From Prorocentrum cordatum (lineage: Eukaryota; Sar; Dinophyceae; Prorocentrales; Prorocentraceae), in the NCBI GenBank assembly GCA_963575745.1, contig CAUYUJ010000723.1, positions 40,001 through 104,000 of the forward strand: DNA of 64,000 nucleotides, given 5' to 3'. The notes below the pieces were generated by a model, which worked only from the letters and a program-made list of their open reading frames with translations, searched no databases and was not told the origin of the DNA. The position numbers and the translations under genes were made by a program. This document shows, piece after piece, positions 18,753-30,079 of the stretch (position 1 is its first letter; each line of letters begins with the position of its first letter).

Positions 18753-21700
18753 TGTCCCAAGAGGCGGCTGAGGGGCGCCAGAAATGGAGGTCGTGGGCGC
18801 AGTCGTCTGTCGTTGGAGGGGGGCGGGTTGCTCACAGGTATTCGAAGGGCCCCTCGGCGCCTCCCCAGCCCGTGTTTGCTGAAGAGCAGGAAAGGGATTG
18901 TGTTCCCCTAGTAGGCGATGCAGCACTGCAGCGGACCCTCCAAGAGTGGTTGCCGATCTGGTGCAAAGATAATCGAGCTGGCGAGCCTCCGCCTTGGGAC
19001 TGGAGGTGCGAAGATAGCTTGCCGCCGATTACCTCGGAGGAGGTCCTGGCGGCAGCCAAGTCGTTTCCCCCAGGCACGGGCCTGGGGTGGGATTCTTTTC
19101 ACCCCCAGCTCCTCCTGCAGGTCTCCCCCGCGCTCGTCCAAGCCTTCGCCGATATCCTCACGGCCTGGGAACGGGACCCTTCGGTGGGCCCGTTGTGGCT
19201 CGTCGTGATCGTGTTTCTTCCGAAACCGTCGGGGGGGGTCAGGCCTATTGGCCTCCTCCCCCTCTGGGCCCGAGTGTGGAGCAGGATTCGGCGTGCCAGA
19301 TACGCGGCGTGGGAAACGGAGCTGGACGCCCCCTTTTTTTTCTGGGGGATGAGCACGTCCACTGCTTGTGACAAGAGCGCTTGGGTACACAATGCCATGG
19401 CCGCTTTTGCTCGGGAAACTAGAGGTTTAGTTTCGGGTACGTTGTTTCTTGACCTTCGCAAATTCTACGAGCATATCAGCCACGCCGAGCTGCTAGCGGC
19501 AGCTGAGCAGGTGGCCTTTCCGAAGGCCCTCTTGAGGGCTTATTGCACGGTGTACCGTTCCCCGAGGCGGGTATCTTGGCAGGGGGCGATCTCCAGGATC
19601 GTCTCGCCGAATGGCACCGTCATTGCTGGCTGTTCGGGGGCCACCTCGCTCGCTCGCCTGTTGCTCGTGTCGGTTTTGCGCAGAGTTGTTTCGACGTGCC
19701 CAACGGTCACCCTGAAAAGTGTCATTGATGATGTTTCGTTTCAGTCCATCGGAGGCCAGGCCACGGTGTGCACTGAGCTTTCGTTGGCTTTCAACCTGGT
19801 CACCCAAGATTTCCAGGCCAGGGGCCTCCCGATTGCCTGGAACAAGTTTGGGCTCCTGGCGTCGTCAGCCTCCCTGGCCAACCAGCTTGCATCGTGCTGC
19901 CAGCTCCCTGCAGAGGCCAGGGCATCTGTCCACCGCGACCTTGGAGGGGACGCGACGGACGGGGCAAGGCGGCGAGTGTCGACCCACCAGGCCCGTTTCC
20001 TAGAGGCCCAGGCCAAGGTGGCCAGGGTCCTCAGCCTCCGCGAGGCTGGTGCCCCGACGGGGGGAATTCTTCGGGCTGGGATTACCGCCAAGGCTCTCTG
20101 GGGGGGGCAACATCCAGGGGCTGCCTGATGGAAAAATGAAGAGTTTAAGAGTTGCGGCTGTCAAAGCCGAGGGGAGGCTGCCCAAAGGATGCTCGCTCGG
20201 ATTGGCTTCGATGTGTACGCGTGGGGGTTGGTCGCGAGATCATTTGGTGCAAGTCTCTGCTGACGCGATCAAGACGTATGTTCAGATTCTAAAAGATGGC
20301 AGGCTGTCTGAGCGTGTCCTTTCAGTTTTGTTTGCGAAAGCCCAGGAGGTCGCCCAGAGGCCGAAACCCTGGACCCTGGTCAAGGACCCCGTGTCCGCAC
20401 TGGTCTTAACCTGCCTGAGGATCGGGTTTGTCTTCCAGGGACCTTTCTTGGTGCAGGAGGCCCAGGGACAGGCGTGGGACCTGACACAGGTCTCGTCCAC
20501 TTTCATGGCCAGGCGAGCGCGCTTTTCGGCGCGAAGGTTTTCGGACATTGCGGCCTTGGGCAAAATAGGACCAGGCAAGGCCTGGCGCGCAGAACTTTTT
20601 TGGCGACCGCTGAATGAGCTGCTGCATAGAAGAATTGACGGGGAGGACGAGGCGATTGGGACGGGTGGTTCGTGGGGGGTCAGAGAGCAGCGCACGCTCA
20701 GAGGACTCCTTCTGGGTTCTCACTGGTGCCAGCACAGACTCAGTGAGCATGATCCTGAGCTGGCGTCAGAATGCCTGATTTGTGGAGAGCGAGGCACCTT
20801 GTTTCATCGCCATTTCCAGTGCCAAGCCAGAGCGGCCTGGCGCCGTGACAACCTTCCCGTGTGTGTGCAGCGCGCAGCCAGCAGAGTGTCAACCTGCAGT
20901 GTCGAGCTGCAAGAGCGTTTTTCCCGAGGTATCTTTCCTGACCCGGGCCAGCTTCTGGCCAGGAAACCCTGGGACCCGTCCACGGAGTTTCGCGTTGAGG
21001 GCGGCCTGGCAGGGCCGCTCATGCTTTCCGAGGGACATGTTTTCTGTGATGGTTCAGGCCGAGACGGACTGTTCCCGTCCTTGCGCGTTGCTGGATGGGG
21101 AGTTACCGTCTCCGATGAGCCACGCAGGTGCATAGCGGAGTGGTATGGTTCTGTGCCCCCAGCCACCTTGCCTGATCAGGTGGCGCGTGACGGCGAGGAC
21201 TATAGTGTTTTCATCGTCTCAAAGCTGTGTGCAGGCGATTTCACTCTGTACTCTGATTGCAAGGGCACGCTTGACTGTTGCAAAAACAGAGCGCGCCCGG
21301 TCTCCTCGGCTTACCCCAGGGCCCACCTCTGGTCTCAGTCTTGGGCTTCGGGAGGCCTTGAGTGGGCCAGGTTTAAGAAGGTTCCTGCTCACGCCTCGGC
21401 TCAGGATGTCAGAGACGGCCTTTTGTCAGATTTCGAACGCACTGGCAACCACGGTGCTGATCGGCTGGCCAAGTTGGGGGCCTCGCTTGCCCAGCATGAT
21501 GAACGGGGCACCCTCTCAGCTAAGGGCTGCCTTTTGCTGGCCCGAGAGGTGTTGCAGTTTATAACGCGCGCGGAAGTCTACTACAGCGAGCTCGGGGTCT
21601 ACGACAATGTAGGTGCCCAGGGCCTGTCTTTGGTCTCCCTGGATATCCCCTCGGATCACGACGCTCGGCTCGAGTGGGCTCGGGCCGAGGACGAGGCAGC

Positions 21701-22276
21701 TGCGCCCCCCCTTGCGGCGAGGCCCCGATGGCCCCCGTCCCTGCGGCTGCCGCCTCGCTGGAGAGATTCCTGGACAGGGCGCCCGAAGGCACGCAGCCGT
21801 GGAAGGAGGGGGGCCACTGCCTGCTTGAGTTTCCTGTGGAGCCAACGGAGGAGGGAGAGGACCACCCCCCCCTACTCTTTTGCTCCACCTGTGGCAGCTA
21901 GGCAACTGCGGCCACGGGTTCCAGGGGCTTGCACGCTGGATGCCAGGGCTCGGCTCACTCGCTGGTCGGCCCTGGCAAAAAGAACACGTCGAGTTTTGTA
22001 AAGTTCAAGCACCCGAATCGGGCGCGGCGGCTGGGGCCCCCGAGATCTCCTGGGGCCCTGGCTCGTGAGCTTTTCGGTTCTCGTTTCCTGGTCGGAGGTT
22101 GGGGGTCCCAGCCGACGAGTAGGGCTTCGAGGGCCCAGCAGTTTTCGGGAGCCGCCTCTCTCTGCATGGCTGACTGTCTCCAGGCCTTCGGGCTCAATGA
22201 GGCGGAGGCCCGTGAGCTTGGGAGGGAGTTGCGTGTCCGACCTGCTGTGGTCGAGCTCGACGATGATTTTACCTAA
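18753..22276 (+). pseudogene. LINE reverse transcriptase-RNase H polyprotein, disabled
   Basis: RT is in the first frame: LPPITSEEVLAAAKSFPPG, then FLPKPSGGVRPIGLLP, LDLRKFYEHI (Asp at 19451), GCSGATSLARLLL and VIDDVSF (catalytic Asp pair 19727-19732). The first frame stops shortly after an 8-G run (20100-20107), where one extra G shifts it. The next frame carries CLICGERGTLFHRHFQC, a CxxC-H-C zinc-like motif, and an RNase H domain: FCDGSG (Asp at 21048), TLYSDCKGTLDC, KKVPAHASAQDV, GNHGADRLAKLG. A C7 run (21705-21711) lacking one base shifts it again. A C-terminal CSTCGS motif is broken by TAG (21899-21901) and the frame ends at 22276. With three lesions and no endonuclease it cannot move by itself. 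Confidence 0.9.
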
Positions 22277-22294
22277 GGGGGCCCTGTCGCTGGC

Positions 22295-22328
22295 CCACGG
22301 TGCGCTGCCTGTCCGAGCCGCACCGTGG
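22295..22328 (+). other. 3' stem-loop of the LINE
   Basis: CCACGGTGCG (22295-22304) pairs perfectly with CGCACCGTGG (22319-22328) around a 14-base loop, in the 142-bp stretch between the last LINE stop and its 3' end. LINE reverse transcriptases commonly recognise a 3' RNA hairpin, so this is a candidate recognition structure. Function is inferred from position only. Confidence 0.55.
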
Positions 22329-22418
22329 TGACAAAAAGGTCCTCTCCGATGGGCCCCCTTGGGTGTTTTTGGACCCGTCGGACCTCTCTCTCTCTTCTCC
22401 CCCCCTATGGGCGTGCAA

Positions 22419-22432
22419 TCCCGCTGCTACTG
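22419..22432. repeat. Target-site duplication, right copy
   Basis: TCCCGCTGCTACTG is identical to 18739-18752. It is followed by CTGCTACTTCCCGTCCTCC, the continuation of the interrupted VWD-like unit. Confidence 0.93.
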
Positions 22433-22703
22433 CTGCTACTTCCCGTCCTCCTCCTCAGCCACATTACCCGTCCCCTCTGCCTTCCCCCCTGGGCGCACCG
22501 CCGAGAGGACTGGCAACGTGTTTCGGGCTGACCAGCTACAAAAAGGCGATGTCACGGTTGTCGCGAACATCCTTCTCGGGGGGGGGAGTGCAAAAGGGAC
22601 AGGAGCATGTACCAGAGCAAATCGTAGCATGTACCAATGCAACAGGGAGCAGGGAACGATGGGCCCTGCAATTGACACAAAACACGGGGCACTCAGAAGG
22701 AGC

Positions 22704-23871
22704 CTACGGCAGGCTCGCAATAGCCTCGGAGACGGCCGTGGAGTCGGTGTTCCAAGTCGTTCCCTTCGCCAACGAGACAGCCTTGCGGCAATCCTCGGCA
22801 GGCTGCGCAGCATCGGTATGGTCGTCTTCTCCCAACAGTCCACCAACAACAGCATCCACATGTCCCAGATGCTTCACATACAAGTTCAAGTACTTGATGC
22901 CCTGGTTCGTGCGGCCGTGTACGACTTTGAGCTCCACAGGGCCGATCTTTGTCCAGCTCAGCGACTCGTCGCGCACTCCCTCGGCGGTGAAGATGAACCC
23001 GCCGGCCCTCGCCTCGTTGGCCCACGCCCCTGTGATGTTGAGCGTCAGGAAATATAGGTCTCCGCAGAGTGCGCCCATCTGGCGCGCATCTGCCACCACG
23101 GTGAGCATCGCGGCCTCGGCGGGCTTTCCACGTGGGATCTGGATCAGCACGGCCTTGCCAGGCCTCATCAAGTCGAACCGCTCACCGTGGATGTTCTGCA
23201 AATGCGGGTCCCCCGTCGCGCTGGCGGAGGCGCCAGGCGGCGCTGGCGTCGGAGCTGGTGTAGGAGATGGCGTCGGCGCTGGCGTCGGAGCTGGTGTAGG
23301 TGGTGGCGTCGGCGCTGGCGTAGGCGCCAACGTCCCCACACGACTCAGATCCCAACTAACAGCCCCGCTCGGGTAACTCACCCGGATTACATTTTCACTG
23401 ACGGTCTGAATGATGTGATCGTAACTGGTACCGTCTGCTACCGTTTCACGCAAGCTCCACGATGTGCCGTCTACCTGCAACAGAGTATACGTGGACGTGG
23501 ACTAGACTGGCCCTGCTGGGTTGATAGGGCGCCATCGTCGGAGTGCTGCCGTAAAAATTGCTGTTCTGCCAGAGACCAATCCACTCGTCTGGTGCTGCTG
23601 CTGCCCTCCGCCCACGCCCGGTGGGAGCAGGGCGCGGGGCCGCGTCCGCCTCGGCGCGGGGGCCCGGGGCTCTGGGAGCCTCCTGTCGGGGCGCGGCGCT
23701 CGTGTCGAGCTGCAGGAGCATGGCGTCCACCACTGCACTCGTGACCATCATGGCGGTCGCGCCCTCGCAACCCTGAGTGTCAACCTCCGACGCGGCGGTC
23801 GAGCCGAAGACGCCGTGCGCGAGGAGCAGGATCCACAGGGACGAACGGGTGAGCGTCTTCTGGGCGATCAT
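22704..23871 (-). pseudogene. Secreted VWD-like protein A3, broken
   Basis: This third gene of array A starts at ATG 23871 with the same signal peptide and runs to NSNFYG. Two deletions follow relative to A1 (15 bp and 2 bp, near 23534-23548), which together shift the frame. A G-to-A change on the coding strand makes TAG in place of the Trp of VWSTS (near 23503). The remainder (PTPAPTP linker and TGDPHLQNIHGERF domain) is still open to the stop at 22704. It also lacks four codons near the C terminus (DSTAVSEA for DSTASATAVSEA), a change shared with gene B1. The 31-bp region holding the secondary leader relics is deleted upstream. Confidence 0.88.
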
Positions 23872-23942
23872 CGCGTGCGCGTCGAGGGGAGGTTCGGTGA
23901 TGCGTGTGCGTATTCCTCTGGCCAAGCGAAACTCTCTTATCT

Positions 23943-23964
23943 CTTGCGCCAAAACGGCTACGGA
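23943..23964 (-). other. DinoSL relic upstream of gene A3
   Basis: 23963-23943 on the minus strand matches the leader at 19 of 21 positions as in the other units. The sequence between it and the gene has been shortened by a deletion that removed the weaker secondary relics. The 20-bp repeat follows at 23965-23984, with its partner at 22491-22510. Confidence 0.88.
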
Positions 23965-24189
23965 GGGCGCACCGCCGAGAGGACACTGGTGAGCGAGTCG
24001 GCAGGCGCCGGCGGCCCGTGCCCTCAAAGAGTGGGCGGCGCCCCACGCTCGCGGGAGTCGCCTGCGAGATCTTCAGCGTGGCCCCGTGGCCAGATTCACG
24101 GGCACTCGCGCCAGTTGGAACAAGCCCGCCTCCCCCCCCTGGCGCGGAGAGATTCACGGCGGGGGGGGGGGCTTTCGGACCGTCTTCGA

Positions 24190-24724
24190 TCCCCCTGGGA
24201 CTTAGGTAGGACGATGGTGCTTGTAAGCGGCCCCACCCTGGAAATCTATAGAAAATCGCAATTTCCTATGAAAACCCAGATCCCTAAAAAAATATACCCA
24301 GATCGACGCCGAAATTTCCGCCGAAAGTGCGTTTTTCATGATTTTGTAAGATTTTCTCCGCATGGCCACTACAACCCACCTGGGCTGGAAAGTGCGATTT
24401 TCAAAGGAATCTCGACTTCTCTGAAAAATACAAGTTCGGGAAAATTTCGAAGAAAACTGCAACATGCATGCTACTGCTGTACCCACATGACGAATGATAT
24501 CGCAATGTCACTTGTGACGTGCGCTAGTTCGGATAATAATATTGACGAGTTACAAAATAATGTGGGGGAGGAGCGGGGGCATGATGATGAGGGGGATGAG
24601 GATTGGGTCGAAACGCATCAAAAATCAAATCGTGGCAATGGCGCGGGTAGTTTTGGGGCAAATATCGGGCCCGGTCGATCGCGTTCGGCGGCCCCACCTG
24701 TTTTTTTTGTATCTCGAAGCTGGC
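24190..24724. other. AT-rich unique spacer
   Basis: After the last VWD-like unit the composition changes abruptly to AT-rich, with AAAATCGCAATTTCC, TTTCCGCCGAAAGTGCG and CTGAAAAATACAAG. The segment is not found elsewhere in the window. No frame, RNA gene or terminal repeat was recognised. It may be original single-copy DNA beside the array. Confidence 0.5.
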
Positions 24725-25440
24725 ATTCGTGGCCCCATAGGGAGCTCCACCGAGGGTCCCAGTGGCGCAGCTCGCATGCGTCTCCCACACCCAGGACATC
24801 GCTTCGTGGCCCCATATGGAGCTCCACCGAGGGTCCCAGTGGCGCAGCTCGCATGCGTCTCCCCCGCCCAGGAGGGCGCTTCGTGGTCCCATAGGGAGCT
24901 CCACCGAAGGCCCCAGTGGCGCAGTTCGCACGCGTCCCCCCCACCCAGAAGGGCGCTTCGTGGCCCCATTGCGAGCTCCACCGAAGGCCCCAGTGGCGCA
25001 GTTCGCATGCGTCTCCCCCACCCAAGCCTACCTTTCGTTGCCCCATAGGGAGCTCCACCGAGGGTCCCAATGGCGCAGCTCGCATGCGTTTCCTCCGCCC
25101 AGGACAGCGCTTCGTGGCCCAATATGGAGCTCCACCGAAGGCCACTGCTGCACTCGCATGCGTCACCCCCATCCAGGACAGCGTTTCGTTGCCCCACAGG
25201 GAGCTCAACTGAAAGCCCCAGTGCCGCAGTTCGCTTGCCTCTCCACCCACCCAGGACAGCGCTTCGTGGCCCCATCGGGAGCTCCACCGAAGGCAACAGT
25301 TGCTGCACTCACATACCGTCTCCCCTACCCAGGACAGCCTTTCGCGGCCCACAGGGATCTCCACCGATCGCGATACTCACAACGACGGTACTCACAACTG
25401 CATATGGTTGGGTCCTTCGCCAGGCAAATTCTTGTGTCCC
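24725..25440. repeat. 77-bp minisatellite array, copy B start
   Basis: The landmark GTGGCCCC(A/T)TAGGGAGCTCC recurs at 24729, 24806, 24883, 24960, 25037 and 25114, an exact 77-bp period. Later units decay by about 25440. Its second half is the sequence that starts copy A at position 1, so the A/B duplication breakpoint lies in or left of this array. Confidence 0.92.
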
Positions 25441-25642
25441 GAAGCTGGCATACCCTGAATTCCGAGCCTGCGCTGCTGCTCAAGAGGCTCACTCAAAGAG
25501 GTGGAAAGTCGGCCCTGGTTCCAAGACCCCCTGCTACCAAGCCATCATACTCACTGGAGATCAGGGGCAGTCTGGTGAGAGTTGGATTGCTCGGTAGCAG
25601 AGATTTCCGAAACCAGGGGCCCCTTTCCCCCTCTGAATTGCC

Positions 25643-26122
25643 CTACTCGCTGCCGCTTGGAACCCAAATCCAAGGCGGAGGCAGGGCCCACGAGCCCAAG
25701 AGTTTCGGAGCGCCGCAGTGCCGCACTGGCGGAACTGCGGATTCAGAACCCCCCCCCCGACTCCTTGCATCCTGGGCCCTACCTTGGATTTGGATTCCCA
25801 TCTCTGGCGCGGCGGGACCGCGATCGATGGTCAGTGGCGCCGCGGCCGCCTCGCAGCCGGGGCGCTCGCGGCCGGGGCGCCCGTGCTGCCCTGCAGCGCC
25901 TGGCGCAGGCGCGACTGCAAGTCCCTGAACCGGCCGCTGCAGCTCACAGGCACGCCCGCGCGCCCAGCCTCCGGCTTCCGCAAGATAACGGCCACGCCGG
26001 AGCAAGGCCTCTGAACCGCAAACACGGCCCCCCCCCCCATCGTCGCAGCACTCAAAAGGGCGGAGGGGCGTCACGCTCAGGAGCACGAGAAACAGGATGA
26101 GGCCGAACGTCGGGACGCGCAT
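25643..26122 (-). CDS. Possible first exon of a secreted protein, copy B
   Basis: Counterpart of 581-1060, with ATG at 26122 and the same MRVPTFGLILFLVLLSV signal peptide. The same doubt applies about a frame change at the C-run near 26029-26038. No function was recognised. Confidence 0.3.
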   Translation of the reverse strand: MRVPTFGLILFLVLLSVTPLRPFECCDDGGGGRVCGSEALLRRGRYLAEAGGWARGRACELQRPVQGLAVAPAPGAAGQHGRPGRERPGCEAAAAPLTIDRGPAAPEMGIQIQGRAQDARSRGGGSESAVPPVRHCGAPKLLGSWALPPPWIWVPSGSE

Positions 26123-26468
26123 GGTATCCCCCGCCAGGTGCCGGAGGTCCTTTCGGAGAGGATGATGCCGCCGCCTCTTGGCGGGCAGCGGGGGTAGCAT
26201 TTGCAGCGGGCTGGGCCCCGGCCCTCCGCAGAATACAGAGCCCCTAGCCCCCCAGCCCCAAACCCCAGACCCATTCAATGAAAGTCGAGGCCGAGCCGAG
26301 CTGGGCGATGGGGGGTCTTCGGGCCTCGGGGACTGGACATCGGACATTGGAGTCATTGTAGCGGGGGGGCTGCCGACTGGCGACTGGTGACTTTTATTGT
26401 TATTTTTCATCATTATATTCCATATCCCCTTCTATTATATCTTATTTCCTGTTTTTAAATGGTATTAC

Positions 26469-27523
26469 CTATCGCCCCCCACCTTCGAGCGCCAGGTGTG
26501 GCGAAAATCCTTGTACGAGCATGTGTTCTGCTCCTGTCAAGGGTCGCTGCCCCCTTGTGTGCCAGAATTTGCGGGCGGCCATGGGCCTCGGGACCTGGTC
26601 CCTCCAAAAGAGCAGGCTGGGCAAGACCCTCGCCGCCGACTGGGAAATATCCCAGATCTGATCGCGCTGCGTCACGTCGACGCCGCAAGCGCTGGCGTAG
26701 GCATTCCCAAGTTGAATCAGATCTGCCTCGCGCTCTGATATGCCATGGGGGGGGGGCCCAAGCAGGCGTTAGGTTCTGTCGGCGGAAGGCTGCCCCCTCC
26801 CCCCCGATCCCCGATCCCCGATCTGACTGGGCTGCTTGTTCGCCGCGTGCCGAATGCCGCGTGCCTATCGCCCTGCCAGATGCCCCCTCCCGGATGTCTC
26901 TCGCCCATGGCCCTCAGGCCGGGCTGGCGCGCGGACAGGCTGGGCACCACCACGCCGAACTCGGCGAGGACAGCGCGGGCCCTCGCGTGCTTGCCCCGCT
27001 CCGTCTTGCTCCAGCCCAGACTGTCGAGGCCTCGAAACCGATGCCGGCGGGGCCGGGGGGAAACGGTCAAGTCAGTGCTCTGAGGTCTGGACTCTGAGGT
27101 CTGAGGCGCAAGGCTCTAAGCGCAGGGCCACTACGAGGCACTCGGATTTTGGGGAAACCTCAAACCATAAAACCGACCCACGAGAAAACAATGAGCGCTA
27201 CCTAGAAATATCGGTCGCGAGTGATCTGGGAGGGTTGGAGCCAGGAGCCAGGAGGAAGCAGGGGTGGTTTGGAGTTTGGGGCTTGCGTTTTGAAGTCTGA
27301 AGCTTGCAGCCTGGCCGCCTGGCCCCTGAACCCTGACCTGACCGCGCGCCCCCCGACCCCAGCCCCTGGGCTCCAGGGGGCCCCAATGGCCTCGCCCCGC
27401 TGCCGCAGCCGCTATCTCCCGGGCCCTCTGGCCGGAGATGCGCTGCTCTTCCAAGAGCCTCGCGCGCGCAGGGTCCCCCGCGGCCAGCAGGAAGGGCTTC
27501 GCGGGCGGGAGGAGCTCTAGCAA
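26469..27523 (-). other. Minus-strand open frames, possible exons, copy B
   Basis: Counterpart of 1407-2464. The three frames (27523-27131, 27070-26717, 26738-26469 approximately) persist with a shorter G-run near 26746. No function was recognised. Confidence 0.2.
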
Positions 27524-27706
27524 GTGGCGGGCGGCTTTGCCCCACTCGCAGCCGCCCTGAGCGCCCGCCCCGGAGAGCAGGGGCGCAACTCAGAACCCGG
27601 CGCCACGCCGCCAGGCCCCACCAAATTTTCGAGACAGTTTATGATTTATTGGATTTGGGGTTTCGGGTTTTGGGTTTGGGCATTGCGATCGCAGATCAAT
27701 CAACCT

Positions 27707-28283
27707 GATATCGCCACGAACCCCGACCTTGGAGGACAAGTGGGCGCGACTTGCGAGACAACAGAACAGCAAAGAAGAGGATGCCTACAGCGCGCGTTGC
27801 GTTGGTTCCCGCGTTGTCCGTTTGACGCTGTGAGGGCTTGTCGAGGCGCCTCCAGCCGTCCCGGGGTCTTGTTGGGGCAGTCCCAGTGTTCTCTTGGGCG
27901 TTTCTGGGGGTTTGCTGGAGGCCTCTCGAGGCCTGTTGGGGCCTCTTGGGGGCCTGTTGGGGGTCTCCTGGGGACCTCTTGGGTTCCTGGGGGGCTGTTT
28001 GGGCAGGGAGCTCGAAATGTCAGTCCCCGCACCCAGCGGCCATGCGTGGAACACATCGTGGCGTCAACGGCCAACATTATTCTAAGATGCTCGATGCCGT
28101 GCGCAGCAATCAAAATCAATTAAAGGCCTGGGGAGGGCCAGAGTCCGCTGGCCAACGACCACCATTCCTGTGAGATGTGCACTGACAAGCGAAGAATGGA
28201 AGTACACATGTGTAATTGGAGTGGAGCATACAAAGTGATGGTCGTCAATTGCTGGACAGCCCCTCCCGGCCATACGTGGCAAA
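27707..28283. repeat. R block, first copy (B)
   Basis: Counterpart of 2648-3224, nearly identical, with CCTGATATCGCCACG at its start. No gene was seen. Confidence 0.78.
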
Positions 28284-28778
28284 CTTTGATTGACTCGCGG
28301 GCTTACGGAAAACACCTTCGCCGTCCTCGCTCTGGCCGGGCCTCCCTGGAGGAGGGGAAGGGGCACGAATCCTGACCAATAACATGGTACGCCTCATGCC
28401 GATTGCCTCCCCGCTCTGGCTGAGCCTCCTTGGAGGGGTGGGAGAGGCACGAAACCTAAGACATACTATGATATGCAAATGCCCTCGTCGCTCAGTCGGG
28501 GCCTCCCTGAAGACGGGAAACGGAAGGAAGACCTCGACAGAGGGGCGCATTATGGGCCCGAATGCATCTGAGCCCGAAGTCAGTGCACAGTTTCGACTCC
28601 AGTCCAGCGAGAGGGACTTCCTAAAGAGCCAGGGGGGCAAGAGATCAGAATCAACTCCCTGTCTTCGCTCCTCCTCCTCCTCCTCCTCCTTTTCCTCCTC
28701 CCTCCTTTTGGTCGTCATCCTTCTCCTCCTCGCCTTCCTCCGCCACCTTACTTCATCATAGGGCCCCTCACTACCTAT

Positions 28779-28905
28779 CGTCGTCGTCTTCGTCGTCCTC
28801 GTCGGCGTCGTCTCCGGCACCTGCCTCTCTCGCCCTGTGCCAGCGGGGCATATTGATGTACACAGTTTTGACTCCGACCGTCGTCGTCGTCGTCGTCGTC
28901 GTCGA

Positions 28906-28940
<35 letters not shown>

Positions 28941-29415
28941 GCGTCGGCGTCTTCGCCCTCGTCGTCGTCGTGGACGTCGGCCAGGCGGCCGGAGACAAAA
29001 CTGTGTACATCAATGTGCCCCGCTGGCACAGGGCGAGAGAGGCAGGTGCCGGAGACGACGCCCACGAGGACGACGAAGACGACGACGATCCGCGACGATT
29101 GATGTACACAGTTTTGACTCCGGCCGTCGTCGTCGTCGTCGTCGTTGGCGTCTTCGTCGTCGTCGTCGTGGGCGTCGGCGAGGCGGCCGGAGTCAAAACT
29201 GCGCACATCAATTTGCTCCGCTGGCACAGGCAAGACAGGCAGGTACCGACGACGTCGACGACGAGGACGACGAAGACGACGACGACCAGCGACGATTGAT
29301 GTACACAGTTTTGACCCCGCCTGTCGTCGTCGTCGTCGTCGTTGGCGTTTTCGTCGTCGTCGTGGACGTCGGCGAGGCGGCCGGAGTCAAAACTGTGTTC
29401 ATCAATTTGCCATGC
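28779..29415. repeat. (GTC)n inverted-repeat hairpin array, B block 1
   Basis: This is the counterpart of 3721-4345. Three TTGATGTACACAGTTTTGAC arms face complementary CAAAACTGTGTACATCAA arms across GTC loops. Loop lengths differ from copy A, as expected for unstable triplet tracts, while the arms are almost unchanged apart from GCGCACATCAA in one right arm. Confidence 0.88.
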
Positions 29416-30079
29416 TGGCACAGGGCGAGAGAGGCAGGTTTGGGGGCCTGTGGGCGTCTTGGGGGCCTCTAGGGGCTCACGTGGGTCTCCCCAAGGCAAC
29501 CAGGGAGGGCCAGGTAGGGTTTCAACAAGGCACCAAGGGCGCCCCAAGACCGGTCCCAGGGGGAGCGGTCGTGGCCAAACTCAGTATGACGGAGTCTGTC
29601 GACGTACGTACTCGCAAGGTGCGCTGTGTGGTAGGCTGTCTGGTAGGGTAGCCTACTGTATGGCCAAAATGGCCTATTCTTTAAGTATCTCATAGACTCC
29701 TGGACAGGGAAAACGTCCGACGAAGAAAGCTGTGTAATCGTGGTTGGCCTCTCGGGGGCCTCTGGACAGCTGTTTTGAAGCGTCTCCGGAGCAGTTTTGG
29801 GGCCTCATTTGGGCCTCCTGGGGGCCTCTGGGGGCCTCTGGGGGGCCTCTCGGGCGCTTGTTGAGGCCTCTTGGGGGCTTCTTTTTGTTCTCCCCCTCTC
29901 CGCTCTGCAGCAATACTCATGTCACCTGAATATGTCTCAAGATTGAACGCCCCAACTGCCATAAAGCAAATTTGTGCGAGCGTACCCGGGGCAACGCAGA
30001 TCGCAACATGTGGAGGACACACATGATGAACGGTCTACAAGCTCAACAGGGGTAGCGTCGAACTCGGGCTCAAAACTCA

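Larger units (their letters stand above)
18753..22418 (+). mobile_element. 5'-truncated LINE retrotransposon (RT plus RNase H)
   Basis: A 3.67-kb insertion sits in the third VWD-like unit, flanked by a 14-bp target-site duplication. It encodes a reverse transcriptase, a zinc-binding motif and an RNase H domain, but no endonuclease domain, so its 5' part is missing. This is the usual outcome of incomplete target-primed reverse transcription. The 3' end is GGGCGTGCAAT without a poly(A) tail. The paralogous site in copy B is empty. Confidence 0.93.

Noticed and set aside
20049-20105. An independent start for the RNase H protein at 20049
   Set aside because: The residues before the G8 run are out of frame with the LINE protein. 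The RNase H part is the continuation of the RT after a one-base indel.
17438-20128. An 896-codon plus-strand frame as a single gene
   Set aside because: Its first part is antisense to VWD-like gene A2 and the (CTC)n tract read as poly-proline. Only the part after 18753 is the LINE reverse transcriptase. The fusion is created by the insertion point.
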